A DNA stretch of 64,000 bases from Riptortus pedestris (GCA_019009955.1 CM032230.1:125299501-125363500), one strand, 5' to 3'; positions 46,909-60,751 are shown, counted from the first letter of the stretch. Numbers and translations are program-made. Notes: generated from the sequence alone by a model not told the origin.

Positions 46909-47551
46909 ATCTCGCACGATATTTTATTCATTCACATTCCTTTGAAGTCGATCGACTTACTCGATCTTATTATTCAAATATTGCATCAAAACTTTTTAAG
47001 CCAGTTAATTTTTTATTTGAAGGACGTTATAAAACATAGATAAGTATTAAGATAAACGTATTGAAATTCGGATTCAATTTAATTTTGTCCCCAATCAATT
47101 CCATCAAGTTGGCGTTAGTAAATAAATAACTAATTTTCTCGAATTTAAATTTGGTTCGTTAAAAGTGAATTTCTTGCTCCTTTTACCGACTATTTGAATC
47201 CGCACAATATTAATCCATTTTTGTTCGGGCATGAGTGTTTTTTATTGTTTACTGTAAATACTCTCATTTTCTTGTTTACTTCATTTTTTAAAATAACCTT
47301 TCGATTTTAGGTATTTACGTTTTATATGTTTAATAAACATAAATACATTTGTTTTATGTTTCTGTCTTTAGTAATCATTCCTCATACATCAATCTCTCAT
47401 CAGTTCAAAGGGACTCGTTTATGTTTTATAACGTCCTTCAAATAAAAAATGTATCAGCTTAAAAAAGTTTTGTTGCAACATTTGAGTAATAAGATCGAGT
47501 AAGCCAATCGATTTCAAAAGAAAGTGGATGAATAAAATATTGAGCGCGATG
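46909..47551. mobile_element. Foldback element with 130-base arms
   Basis: The left arm (46909-47038) and right arm (47421-47551) are inverted copies. Shared blocks include ATATTTTATTCAT, ACTCGATCTTATTA and TTTATTTGAAGGACGTTATA. The unpaired centre of about 380 bases has no gene. No target duplication is obvious, so the outer limits are approximate. Confidence 0.7.
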
Positions 47552-47727
47552 ACTCCCCCACTCACTTTCGTTTTGGGCTAGTACACGGCGTCGTCAATAA
47601 ATTATACAGAACCAACTGAAAGTCTTTTAGGTCATTCATTACCTAATTATAAGGTAGTCGGCGCTCCCATTCAGTCAGACAGTTTGGTTACAAGTTTTCT
47701 CTATCTTCAATTTCCCTGCCGGAAATA

Positions 47728-47995
47728 TTTTTGACAACTGGCTGAAAGCTAAACAATGCAAGTGCCACTTAATTTTCAATATAGAGAAAAAGTGTACAGT
47801 GGGACATTTATATGAAATGCAATTTGAAACAAGATTGGTCATATACAGTTTTGTGATCCGACTTTTAATAACGGAGATATTTCGAATTCACCTCTAAACG
47901 ACTTCTCCCCCATGGTCCGATTTGAGTCTCTAACGTATTTTACAAAAACGTTTACATTGGGAGGTTGGTAACGATCAAACAAAAATTGCAGACCG
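47728..47995 (+). mobile_element. HINE-like element, type B core fragment
   Basis: GGCTGAAAGCTAAACAATGC, TTTTCAATATAGAG, GATCCGACTTTTAATAACGG, ATGGTCCGATTTGAGTC and AACGATCAAACAAAAATTGC are in consensus order. Both ends and the microsatellite are missing. An antisense frame at 47839-48030 is a shadow. Confidence 0.7.
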
Positions 47996-48034
47996 GGTCT
48001 CGCCGGAGATGTCGGCTCAATAGGGACCAACTCT

Positions 48035-48110
48035 AGAGCACTGAAGATGGGACGGTTCGCACCGAAAGTACTTTGCCTTTAATAAAACAAGTATTAAGAG
48101 TGGAGGGGTT
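48035..48110 (+). repeat. Possible Penelope-type tail (CTGAAGA...GAAA)
   Basis: CTGAAGATGGGACGGTTCGC is followed by ACCGAAAGTAC and TTTAATAAAACAAG. CTGAAGA, a CGGT/ACCG stem and GAAA repeat the layout seen on the minus strand at 3372-3399. It may be a remnant of the same class of retroelement. Confidence 0.25.
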
Positions 48111-48249
48111 TGACCTTTTTGATCCTTCCGTTAACAAAAGCTGTTTACTTTTTATTATATTATATTTTATTACGGGAGCCTAACCAGTTAATTGAGTTTA
48201 CTTATTTCCCGTCTGGCATTACTGGAAGTGATTTCCAGTGAGATTCACT

Positions 48250-48625
48250 ATTACAAATATAATCTTACGTGCGAAACTTTGCCTAAACTATGCGAGCTCG
48301 GATTGGCTTTTGAAAGGAAATATGTTCATTATAGATGATATTTAATTGTAATAAATGCTACCCATGATTATGGTTTGATTTATTGAAAAACAGTGAGTCA
48401 AAAAGTGTAGAGGGATAGATTAGGAACACATTTTCATTTATCCTTCAAAAATAAAATTTCTATTCTATTAATCCCCAAAAGTTACCCTTCAGGGTTGGCT
48501 ATTTCGGAAAATCATTACGTCGTGGGGGGAAGTGTAATTGTACATATTGAAGTCTTACTACCAAAATTATATCATTAGTCATTCAAGAATGATTTCCCGA
48601 GCATCGCCGGGTACCTTAGCTAGTA
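48250..48625 (-). repeat. Repeat ending GCCGGGTACCTTAGCTAG
   Basis: Inverted partner of the edge at 18366. The two share the terminal 18 or so bases, with little similarity I can see further in, so the inner limit here is arbitrary. Confidence 0.35.
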
Positions 48626-50619
<1,994 letters not shown>

Positions 50620-51000
50620 AAGTCCGTCGAGCTCAGGTTGCGTAAAGTAAGAAGACATTTTTTATGAATTGCAAATATTCGTCATACATTTTAATTTCTT
50701 TGTTGTTGCTTTGGAACATCTCATTTAATGAGAAATAAATAAAGTACGCCCCCACTTCGAAATATATATCTTTCATTGGAATCGTGTAAGAATGACTCTG
50801 GAAGGCTATCTATCACACACTGAATTCCTGTTTTCGTCCTTCGTGTGCCGCTAGTAATCAATGCGAGCTATTTAAGCAAACCACGAAACATATCGTGGCA
50901 TATTAGCTCATTCCGGGAATGAGATGAGTAGGAATGGCGAATTGCTTAGGGCTACAAAAAAAATAAAATATGCATTTGAATTTGAAGGCTACCAAGAAGA
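50620..51000 (+). mobile_element. HINE-like element, very diverged
   Basis: Left-end-like AAGTCCGTCGAGCTCAGG with TTGCGTAAAGTAAG, then GAATTGCAAATATTCG. A later patch, CATATTAGCTCATTCCGGG and GAGATGAGTAGGAATGG, resembles the type B arm. Much of the body is replaced. Confidence 0.4.
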
Positions 51001-51594
51001 CGTCCTAAACCCCTTTTCTGTTAATTAGTCTATACTTAATAAAATTAAAAATAGTAAAAAGAATTCATGATTTCTTTTTACTCAGAAAAAGAAAAAAAAA
51101 AAAAGGATTCTTGGATATATGACTTTTCGTCCTACTATTAAACTTAATAAACAAAATGTTTTGCTTCACTTCCTCTAAAATTATTTCATTTGAAACTAGA
51201 CGTACATCTCCAACGCATCGAATCAAAAAATGGCAAAGATTCTCATGTTAGAAAAACGTTCTTCGCAAATGTTCATTATCCTTAACAGGTTGCAGAAATT
51301 TGCAACCCCCTACTCCCTTTCTAAGTCGATTCCAGTAATATTTTAAATTTTCACGTTAAATTCCAATTTCAGTATTTTAAGATAAGAAATTTGAAAACTT
51401 TTGAGGTTCCAAAAATTATTGAATACTTTCTTCAGTTTTTAGAAGGAGGTATAAAGAAATGGATTCTCAGGAGCTATTGCTAGTGATAAGTTTATTACAG
51501 TTAATATTAAATTATAGCAAATTTCTCTTACATATATGTTATACATACACACACATTTATGTTATCAATCTAGCTGGTGCAAGTTTTATTAAAT

Positions 51595-52335
51595 CACTAC
51601 CAAACGATATATAAGCGTTTCAAGCAAAACTAAAGATCGAATTCGTTAGCTGCTGAAATCTGAATGGGAATAGATGGAGAGAATTTTGAAAACTTAAAAT
51701 ATCTCTGTTATTATAAACCGGGTCGAAAATTTGTATAGAACCAATCTTATTCGAAATTCAATATCCTATAAATGTTGTTATGTATATATTTTCTCTTACC
51801 ATGCATAATGAAGTCATTTGGATTTTTTTAGTCTTCAGCCTTCAGAAACCTCCCCCCCCCCACTCCTATGCACGTTATACTAACACTAAGCAGTAATAAC
51901 ATGACCCATTTATTCTCCGCTTAAATACCAAATAATTGTTTTTAAAAAACCTTTATTATGCGGGATACATTCAAAATCATATCAACTAATTTTGTGCGGT
52001 CTTGAATCGAAAATATTTATTTTCTATATACCATACTCGATATTTAACTGTTTACACTGCTAAGACTAGAGATCATTTTAGTTACTGGCTCAAATCGGAC
52101 CCAGAATAGGGAGGTTTAAGAGATGAGAGGAATTTGAAAGTTCAAAATGTCACCGTTATTATGAGTAAGATTGAAGAATGGTATAGAATCAATATTGTTA
52201 AACTATTGATGCTATACAATTGTTGTTCCATTCATTTTTTTGTAACTGAAATATTAAGCGTGTCATTCGGGCTTTCCTGTTTTCAGCTTTCAGTAAACCC
52301 ACAATCTGCTCAGTTTACGCAACCGGACTTTTAGC
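51595..52335 (-). mobile_element. HINE-like element, type D
   Basis: Minus-strand copy: ACCAAACGATATATAAGCG, module one (GAAAACTTAAAATATCTCTG), a C run at 51853-51862, the joint GAAAATATTTATTTTC, module two (TGGCTCAAATCGGACC, TTCAAAATGTCACCG), and TTTACGCAACCGGACTTTTAG as a shortened left end. Together with 17346, 25868, 27280 and 37795 it defines the type with two modules. Confidence 0.8.
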
Positions 52336-52496
52336 ACATTTTCCTTAAGATGGATCGATGGACCGAATACCAAATGATGTTTTGATTGAACTTTTACGTT
52401 TTGGGATAAATACAAATATGGGACGCACGTAGGAAATCTGCTTAGTTTGCGCAGCCCCTCCATGACGGACTTTTATAAACTTCAACGAAGTGAGTT

Positions 52497-52613
52497 TTAG
52501 CAGATTTCCCTTGAGGGAAATCAGCTATTGAGGACGTACTCATGACCCGATTTTCGAAAATTTTCTTCAAATGTCCATCGACCCTACCCAGATGACGAAA
52601 ATGAGGTCCGTTC

Positions 52614-52652
<39 letters not shown>

Positions 52653-53359
52653 AAAAAGAAAGATCAAGTTCGTTAATAGCTAAAATCGGGCCAGTGGGGG
52701 GATTTCCGAAATTCGTAATATCTCCGTTACTGTACATCGGATCGAAACATTGTATAGAACCAATCTTATTGAAAATTAAATTTACTATAAATATTTGTAT
52801 ATACATTTATTCTCTATCTTGAATATTAACCGAGATATTTGTATTTTTCAGTTTTGAGCCTTCAGTAAACCCCCACTTCTACTCAAGTCATATTTACAAT
52901 AAGCTGCTTGTTATGAACCACTTTATTACAAGGTTAAATACTGAATATTATTTTCATTGAACATTTACTTTGTGAGATATATGCAAATACGTTCTGTTGA
53001 CCCCCCCCCATATTTTGTTCTTTGATTTCTAAAATCTGAGTGATTGAGATAGAAATTATTCTGATTCATTTCAAATTACTCCACTAACTATAGTAAATAG
53101 TTTTCAATAAAATTAATGTGTTATATTCAGATATATTTCTTTAATTGTTTGTTTTTCCGGTATATCTATTTATTCAGCGCTACGAGGTTGGCTGGCCTGT
53201 TTGTTTACAATTCAACAGCTTTCGTTGTAGAGATTATTAACTTGTATTGTAAATTGACTGAAAGGTTTCTCATTACCGTTTGTATTTGAGGAGGTAACAT
53301 TCAAACCGTGCTTTTTCCGGATGAATGTACTTTTTAGGAAACCATGAAATTGAATATAA

Positions 53360-53403
<44 letters not shown>

Positions 53404-53665
53404 TTTTGTAATGAAAAATACTCCTATATGGTTTAAATAAATGTTTTATCAATGAGATACATTGTTAAAATAGTTTAGCGTAACATTAGATAATAAATTG
53501 GACCAAGCACACTTTGCATGAAACAAATGGACAAAGCACGGTTTGAATGTTACCTCCTCAATTATTCACTTTACATTCACAGTGGTGTTGCCTGTATGCA
53601 TATTTATCTATTGTGAACCTTTGCGTGGAAAATCTGCTTAGCTTACGCAGCCCCGGACTGTTTCA
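52497..53665 (-). mobile_element. HINE-like element, type C, split by a TIR element
   Basis: Minus-strand, both ends present: TTTTAGCAGATTTCCCTTGAG at the right end and TTACGCAGCCCCGG at a shortened left end. Order: CATGACCCGATTTTCG, (TA)n at 52619-52648, TTCGTTAATAGCTAAAATCGG, core, type C segment (53025-53285 and 53562-53610). A separate element is inserted at 53286-53561. Confidence 0.85.
53286..53561. mobile_element. 276-bp TIR element nested in a HINE-like copy
   Basis: Ends are 29-base inverted repeats with no mismatch I can see. The left begins TTGAGGAGGTAACATTCAAA and continues CCGTGCTTT; the right is its complement ending TACCTCCTCAA. The centre has its own (AT)n (53362-53398). Outer sequence lines up with the copy at 15706 across the site (TTTGTATT | TATTCAC). 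The target duplication is 2-3 bases at most and cannot be fixed by eye. No coding capacity; superfamily unknown. Confidence 0.85.
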
Positions 53666-54175
53666 ATTTACCTCCATCGAGAGCAGCTGAGAATGTTTTA
53701 GTTCGTACGAGTGACTTGATTACTGGATCTCGTGCCTTGGTAAAAAAACGTTTGACCCACTAAAGAAATATTAATAGAGCCCACCATAATATGAATTGAT
53801 TATCTTCTTTATTGGGTCAAAGCACCCAGACCGTTCTCTTATCGACCCTGTCTCTTCCACCTGTAACTCTGACAGAAATAAACCTCCTTCAGACGCTCCA
53901 AAACATTTCATCTCTTCTTTCAATATTTAAAGGTTTAATTTGCGAAAAGAAATTTGCGTGTTATGAGATTTACTTCCTTGTTTTTGTGGTTTATTTTATC
54001 ATTTTTTTAACAGGGGAATAAACTCTTATCCCAACGGAACAAGACAATCGAGAGTCATTTCTGTTTCATTTTTTTTCCCCCACACGCAGAGTTTTTCGAT
54101 TAATACAAGCTAGGTGTGGGCAAAAGTCGTGTTCAGAATATTGTATTTGAATAATGTAAACAATTATTCAATAAC

Positions 54176-54709
54176 AAGTCCGTCACGCTGGGTTAACTAA
54201 GCAGATTTCCCACTTGCGTCACGTATTTGCATTTATCTCAAAACGTAAAAGTTCAATGGGAACAACATGTGGTATTTGGTCTTAAAATAAAGTGCTTCAT
54301 AATATAACAGCTTATTTTTATTGTTAATATGACAGTAGTAGGAGAGGGTATTTACTGAAGGCCGAACACTAAAAAATGTAAATATCAAAATTCAAAGCAA
54401 ATCGGAACAGTGGGAGGGGTTGGTTTAGAGTGGGGATTTTCGAAATATCTCCGTTACCATACGTCGGATCATAAAATTGTATTGAACCAATTATATAACA
54501 AACTAAATTTACAATAAATATTGTTCTATATATTTATTCTCTATCTTGAATAACAGCCGAGATATTTGCATTTTTATTAAGTGTAACGAACGAGTGAGTT
54601 TCCCGTCAAAAGCTAGTTCGGCCGTAACTGTTGAGCTCTCGTATGGAGATTTCTCTATTGTATAACTTCACGTGGGAAATCTGCTTAGTTTACGCAGCCC
54701 CTGCGTGAC
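54176..54709. mobile_element. Inverted composite of two HINE-like left halves
   Basis: 54176-54388 is a + strand type B left half (CAAGTCCGTCACGCTGGG, CACGTATTTGCATTTATC). 54389-54709 is a minus-strand type A left half ending GCCCCTGCGTGACGGACTTTT. The two meet near 54388 in the core, so both outer ends are left termini and no right terminus or (TA)n exists. Confidence 0.85.
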
Positions 54710-55327
54710 GGACTTTTATTTTAATTCAATGCTTTTCTAAGGGGCGTATGAATACTATACCCGCATCGCGTTTTGAAACTGCTTGTAAGATAAATGATAT
54801 TCTAATTCTAAAATTTAAGGTAATATATTGTAACTAATGTGCTATATCGCGAAATTCTTTATAATGAATAATATGCAAATGAAGATCAGTTAACATATAA
54901 ACTATACTATACATTTAGGTGTCACAAACTTAGATTGAAACATTAAAAACCATTTGTTTCAGGAATTTAGTTTTTTTATGAAACAGTTTTATATAAAGCT
55001 TAATATTTATAAATTAATAATTCGAAACACTAGAGCTACATACAAATATGTCTACATTTATTAGAATTGATATAATTTTCCCCATCAATTAGATAGGATG
55101 GTTGAACATTTGAAATAAGCTTTAAAAGTGACATTATAAGTAGAATGTCAATGAAATATTTCTAACCACAATAGGAGAAAACTCCCCTGTGGCAGAAATT
55201 ACATTGAAAAAATTAATTAAATAAATTTGTATTGAAGAACTTTCCCAGAAACATGCCCTTTATCAGAAAGACAAACTGGAAGTAGGTATTACAAATGTCT
55301 TTTGTTTGATGCAACAATCCTAAAATA
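54710..55327. other. No gene recognised
   Basis: AT-rich DNA. A faint right-end-like patch (CAATTAGATAGGATGGTTGAAC, 55086-55107) may be an old HINE-like relic. Confidence 0.4.
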
Positions 55328-55905
55328 ATCCGTCACGCAGGGGCTGCGTAACTAAGCAGATTTCCTACGTGAAGTTTTACAATAGAGAAATTTCACGAGA
55401 GCCGAACAGTTAAGGAAACGGCCGACCTAGCTTTTGGCGGGAAACTCACTCGCATCCGTTATCCGCCCAGATTTAATAAAAATGCAAATATCTCGGTTAA
55501 TATTAAAGATAGAGAATAAATGTATATAACAATATTTATAGTAAATTTAATTTTCAATAAGATTGATTCAATACAATTTTTCGATCCGACGTATAGTAAC
55601 GGAAATATTTCGAATTTTCGGAAATCCTCCCCTCTAAAGCCCCCCTCCCATTGGTCCGATTTCAGCCGGTAACGAACTTGATCTTTCTTTTTACATAAAA
55701 CGACTAAATATCGAGTTTGGTAACGATCAAACAAAAATTGCGACCGCTAGAGCGGTAACAGACATATATATATATACATACAGTTTTGAACGGACCTCAT
55801 TTTCGTCATCTACTAGGTAGGATCGATGGACATTTGAAGAAAAATTTCGAAAATCTGTCATGAGTACGACCTCAATAGCTGATTTCCCTTAAGGGAAATC
55901 TGCTA
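55328..55905 (+). mobile_element. HINE-like element, type A variant, full length
   Basis: Left end ATCCGTCACGCAGG, left arm variant AACGGCCGACCTAGC, core, GACCGCTAGAGCGGTAACAG, a very short (TA)n (55764-55775), GGATCGATGGACATTTG and a perfect right palindrome with TGCTAAAA. Its short microsatellite makes it a good reference copy. An antisense frame at 55459-55734 is a shadow. Confidence 0.92.
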
Positions 55906-56069
55906 AAATTACATGACTTTTCTCAAGAGGAAAGCAGGAGGTTGTGCTTAACAAATTCAACTTTTTTTCGAAAAACAAGTCAGGCACATGATTGTTACGT
56001 AACAGAATATAGGAGCCAGATTCTTTTAAAACATGTAAAAATTGAATTGTTCAGCCTTTAAAATAGTTT

Positions 56070-56192
56070 TAGCAGATTTCCCTTAAGAGAAATCAGCTAT
56101 TGAGGTCGTACTCATGACGCGATTTTCGAAATTCTTCTTCAAATGTCCATTCATCCTACCCAGGAGATGACGAAAATGAGGTCTGTTCAAAA

Positions 56193-56268
<76 letters not shown>

Positions 56269-56747
56269 TTGTCTGTTACCGATCTAGTGGTTGCAATTTT
56301 TTTTTATCTTTACCAAACTTGATTTATAATCATTTTATACAAAAAGACAGATCAAGTTCGTTAAGGGCTGACCAGTGGGAGGGGGTGTTTAGAGGGGGAG
56401 AATTTCGAAAAATCTTAATATCTCCGTTATTATTCGTCGAATCAAAAACTCTTATAAAACCAATCTTATTGCATATTTAATGTTCTATAAATGTTGTTAT
56501 ATTCACTTTTTCACTATCTTGATTATTAACTGAGATATTTGCATTTGTTAGTTTTCGGTCTTGAGTAAACCCCCACTCCGACTCACGTCATACAAACAAA
56601 AAGAAGTTATATTATGAAGCACTTTATTTAAAGCCTAAATACCAAATATATTTTTCATTGAACATTTACTTTTTGAGATAAACGCAAATTCGTGATGCAG
56701 GTGGGAAATCTGCTTAGTTATCCCAGCCCATGCGTGACGGACTTTTT
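56070..56747 (-). mobile_element. HINE-like element, type B, full length
   Basis: Minus-strand with TTTAGCAGATTTCCCTTAAG, CATGACGCGATTTTCG, AAAATGAGGTCTGTTC, (TA)n at 56200-56263, ACCGATCTAGTGG (decayed hairpin), core, type B arm to ATGCAGGTGGGAAATCTGC, and left end CCCATGCGTGACGGACTTTT. It lies 160 bases from the next coding exon. Confidence 0.9.
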
Positions 56748-56908
56748 GAAACACAGGTAGCATTAAAGAAAATAAATCAATGACTGTTCTACATCTGTGC
56801 TTTGCGCTTTTGCATTTTTAAAGAATGGTAAACTATTTCATCAATTATTGAGGAATAAAAATTTAAACAGATTGTCTTAAGAAGTATTTTTTGTTTGCTT
56901 TGTTTTAG

Positions 56909-57012
56909 ATTATTCTTGCGCGCTAGTGGCAGACATCCTTCTCCAGGGCCACCTGTACATCACTCGGAATTATTTTGCATTTTATTCCAATGTCTTCGGA
57001 TATGTTACAAAG
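56909..57012 (+). CDS. GRAMD2B-like: GRAM-domain protein, exon encoding the first half of the GRAM domain
   Basis: A 104-base exon after TTTGCTTTGTTTTAG and before GTAAAT. Its first two bases complete a Tyr codon begun at 40368, then 34 codons read YSCALVADILLQGHLYITRN and YFAFYSNVFGYVTK, ending in phase 0. The SCAL...DILLQG.LYI..N...FYSN.FG pattern is the beta-strand core of the GRAM domain in GRAMD1 and GRAMD2 proteins (vertebrate versions have the same SCALQ.DILLQG block). The intron before it is 16.5 kb and full of mobile elements. I see no missing key residue. Confidence 0.93.
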
Positions 57013-59606
57013 GTAAATTTTTGGATATTTCATATTGGCATATTTTTAGTTATATTAGATAAACTAACGTAAGGAGATAAAATAGCAATTGCTTTTTTTT
57101 TTAAATATTCAAATGAAGAAATGAAACGCTCCATTATTATTTGCAATTATTCTGAATAGTTTATACCTAGATATAAGAGAAAAGCATATAGGTATTTTAT
57201 TTATAAAGGCGGCACATGCAAGTAACTATACTCAGCACTTATCATTTAAGCTTTTTTATCCCATTAATTGTTTTCCTGGCTTCACTAAATCCAGTTAAGG
57301 AACTAATTGAACTACCGTTTGCCATCATGTTAATGCTCATATGCTCTATCTCTGAAATTTCCATACACTCTAGTTAGACAAAGCGTGAAGTTATTAAAAA
57401 TAAATTACGATATTTATACAGTTTATTTTTTTCAAATTTAGTAAATTTACTCATATGGGTTCGCTCACTTTTATTATGTACCATGAATCTTTAAAAGTGG
57501 GAAGGATGTGGAGTTACTAATAAAAATCTTTTTTTAGGCGAGAACCCAAATAAAATCCTAGGTAAAAAAATATTTTCATTAAAACAAAATAAAAAATGTT
57601 TGACTTCCAATTTTTAACTTTTTTTTTCCAAAATTGTGAAATAGTATTGTTAAATGTTTGAGCTAGCAAAAACTCATTTTCTTATTCAAATCATATTATT
57701 CAGAATTAAAAAAAAATATAATACAAATTTGGACATTCCTATTTAAATAATAATCTTTGTTTGTTCTCATTAATTGTCTCAATTTCCTTGTGTGTAGTAT
57801 TTCAGTGGATGTTTGCAACTGAGGTAAATTGAAGTTGCAAAAACTTTGCCTGATGAATATCTCTTAATACCTCTTTACAAATAAAGATGACCCCCTCATC
57901 CTTAATACGAGAGGCACTTAACACTTAGCTTCCGCCACACAGCGGCTCTACTTTCTATAAATTATTTGATGATATATTGTAGCAAAGTATCGAAACACAT
58001 ATAAAAAGGTATCAAATTGGTTTGAATATTTTATTGAATCAAATCTACATGTTTTGGGCTATATTTAACAGCCTTCTGGGCTTAAACCTAAATGCAAATA
58101 ACTTTCTGAGCCTGGGAATCCAAACTTGGTAAACATTATCTGACAGAAATATACCTTATAGTAAGATTAGCCGATACAGAGCACAGTCAATGGAAATCCC
58201 TTTTAAAATAATCAATATCGAGCGAAATTTCCCTGAATGTTGAAATATATATTCTCTTGATGTGGAGGTTATTCTGATCAATTAAATTAGCTTATATTAT
58301 AATTTATTATTGAACCATTTTATTTCAAATTATAAAAATAAAATTATATGATTCATATTAATACATATCTGAAGTTAACACTTTGTTTCCTTTCATCTTA
58401 TGACTGTTCATTTTCAGGTAATGTTTCAAAATTCAATATCATAATATCTTTGGGAACATATTCTTGATTATTTTCATTTCATTAGATTAGCATTAGAACT
58501 TTATTTTTCTTTGCATGCTTGAATATTTACCTCTAATTTCGTAGTTTTTATATAAAGGATTCATTCTTTTTGAAGATAAATTTATCTTGTCTAGTATCTT
58601 TTAGATTTTAATTTAAGATACTGGTTGGACTATCCGATGTCATTGATTTAAACTCTTTTATCTTCATTGGTTAGAAGTTTAGTCCCAGAGTGAAGCTTAC
58701 CGAATTGTTGCACATTGATAAGAGCAAACAGACAAGTACAAGCAGCAACACCAGAAGAACTTAGTTGCACCATCAAGTGTTTGTCCCACTTGAAATAACA
58801 CTTCTATTAAAACAACTCAAAATAGTTGTAAGGCAGAATCATAAGATGGCATGAATAAACTGCTTGATGAGGATTTTTTTTGGCCGCTGGGCTATCCACT
58901 ACACATTGAACTAGAGAAGGCCTTGTAGCATTACGCAGCAGATCGGCACATGGGCTTCCTTGGCTATTAGCTAGGGATGACTCCACATCCCTGAAAATAA
59001 CTTTTAAAAGAAAAATGCCATTTTTGGTAATTTCATTTAAATCACTCCTGGGCAATACCTGGTGTCACTAAAACACTACTCCTGTTTGCATTTGTGCACC
59101 AGGGGTAATAGCTGTTTCCTTCCTAAATTCAAAATTTGTATTTAGTAATAACTATACCTTTTCACTTGTTTTAAACTTCTTTAATTATACAGCTCTATAT
59201 GTTTATTATACACCTATTTATGATGTCTCATCATGACCAAAAATACAACAAATAAATTTGAGCTGCAGTCCTACAGTTAAATAAATTGTACTCTTTTGAG
59301 CTACAGCCCACTCAAGACAATTCCATAAGAAACTCAGGCCAGTGTAATAATCAGCTGACTACAAATAACATTAATTTCCAAATTAATTAAACAATTTTTA
59401 AAAAAAATAATAACAAACCCATCACATAGTAAAAAGCAAGGCTAGATTTTTAAGAAAAGAAAGGTTAAACTATGTATTTGTAAGTATTTTTGAGAATGGA
59501 TAATTAAGTAAAATAAATTATGCTTGTGTGTAATATATGTGTAGAAATTTAGAAATTGATGTTGACCATTTTCCATCTGAATATCTGATTGTTATACTCC
59601 TGATAA
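57013..59606. other. Intron sequence, nothing recognised
   Basis: AT-rich intron DNA. An antisense frame of 82 codons (58807-59055) lies in a GC-richer patch, but I cannot tie it to a family. Confidence 0.5.
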
Positions 59607-59829
59607 AAATTATTAAATTATTTATTAATGTCCACTTTTAAGGCTAATTGGGACGGGTTATCTACAGGTTACCACCCTTTTCTAGCCAGGGTGTGACTAA
59701 GGATTTTATTTAATGAATTCCATCACTAAATAAATTCCTATTGCCCAGGCAGGAATTGAACTCACCACTCTTGGTTTACCATGTGAGATTAAAGTCAATG
59801 CTTTAACTCACATGGCTAACCTGAACCCC
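59607..59829 (-). mobile_element. tRNA-derived SINE in intron
   Basis: Full-length minus-strand copy with a perfect 12-base duplication TACTCCTGATAA (59595-59606 and 59830-59841). Box B as its complement, GTGAGTTCAATTCCTGCC, and the hairpin CCACCC/GGGTGG are kept, though the 3' end lacks the usual GCAACTC block. Confidence 0.93.
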
Positions 59830-59890
59830 TACTCCTGATAAGGCATCATAAGGATTTGAAACATATGGTGTATAAATAAAGAAATTTAAA

Positions 59891-59896
<6 letters not shown>

Positions 59897-59937
<41 letters not shown>
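59897..59937 (+). repeat. (TA)n microsatellite outside any HINE-like element
   Basis: A pure tract of about 40 bases flanked by unrelated intron DNA, unlike most (TA)n tracts in the window. Confidence 0.95.
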
Positions 59938-59941
<4 letters not shown>

Positions 59942-60262
59942 TTTCTTTCAGCTAGAACCTGAATAAAATTCAGCTAATTATGGAATATATATTAATAAAA
60001 AAGAAACATTCTATCTTAGTTTATAATCAATGATAGCCCTTGGTTCTGATTTAGTTTATTGTATTAACATTTGATGAGTACACTAATAGTCATTTTGGTT
60101 ATAGCCTTATGAAATTGGAGCCCAAATGACTACGAGCTACAATTTGAAGGCTTCAATTTTTATGGACATTATTTTTGTAAATTTAAAATACAGTTTTTAA
60201 ATCAAGTTCCAAGTTGTTGTCCGTGCAATTAATTAAGAAAGGAGGACATTCATTGGAGTAAA

Positions 60263-60488
60263 GGGACTCAGGATAGCCATGTATGTTAAGGCGTTTGTCT
60301 TAATCTCGTGTGGTAAACCTAGAGTGGCGAGTTTGATTTCCACCTGGGCAATAGGAATTTATTCAGTGACGAACTCAATTAATAAAATCCTTAGTCCTAC
60401 ACTAGATAGGACAAGGTGGTAACCTGTAGATAGCACACCCCAAATTAGCCATATCACCACAAACTGAGCATTAATAAATACCATTTAA
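60263..60488 (+). mobile_element. tRNA-derived SINE in intron
   Basis: Plus-strand copy, GGGACTCAGGATAGCC head, GCGAGTTTGATTTCCACC box B, through TTAATAAATACCATTTAA. Perfect 12-base duplication CATTGGAGTAAA at 60251-60262 and 60489-60500. It ends 60 bases before the next exon's acceptor. Confidence 0.93.
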
Positions 60489-60547
60489 CATTGGAGTAAA
60501 CACATATGTATTAATGATAAAGGCATACTGTTTTCTCTGTTTAACAG

Positions 60548-60751
60548 CTTCTTATTCCAACATCGTCTGTATTAAAAGTGACAAAGGAAAAGACAGCATA
60601 CATTATCCCAAATGCTGTTGGAGTGACAACAGAGGATGACAAGCATGTGTTTGGATCCCTCCTATCTCGCGACAGCACCTACAAGCTGATGGTCCAAGTA
60701 TGGAATGCTGCTCTCGCACCAACACCCTCCAACACTCTATCCAAGCCTGAG
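60548..60751 (+). CDS. GRAMD2B-like: GRAM-domain protein, exon encoding the second half of the GRAM domain
   Basis: A 204-base, phase 0 to phase 0 exon after TTCTCTGTTTAACAG and before GTATTT. It reads LLIPTSSVLKVTKEKTAYII, PNAVGVTTEDDKHVFGSLLS, RDSTYKLMVQVWNAALAP and a Ser/Thr/Pro tail to KPE. KEKTA..IPNA.....(D/E)KHVF.SL.SRD.TYKL is the C-terminal half of the GRAM domain. The LLSRDSTYKL phrase is closest to GRAMD2A/GRAMD2B, while the VW.NAL-like end recalls GRAMD1. With the previous exons this completes a GRAM domain of roughly 110 residues with no stop or frameshift. Confidence 0.95.

Noticed and set aside
53812..54021. 69-codon frame with a hydrophobic C-terminus
   Set aside because: The hydrophobic end comes from T-rich DNA; no acceptor in phase with the GRAM-domain gene and no homologue recognised.
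58807..59055. 82-codon antisense frame in an intron
   Set aside because: No family resemblance, no splice context; it may be an eroded transposon but cannot be shown.
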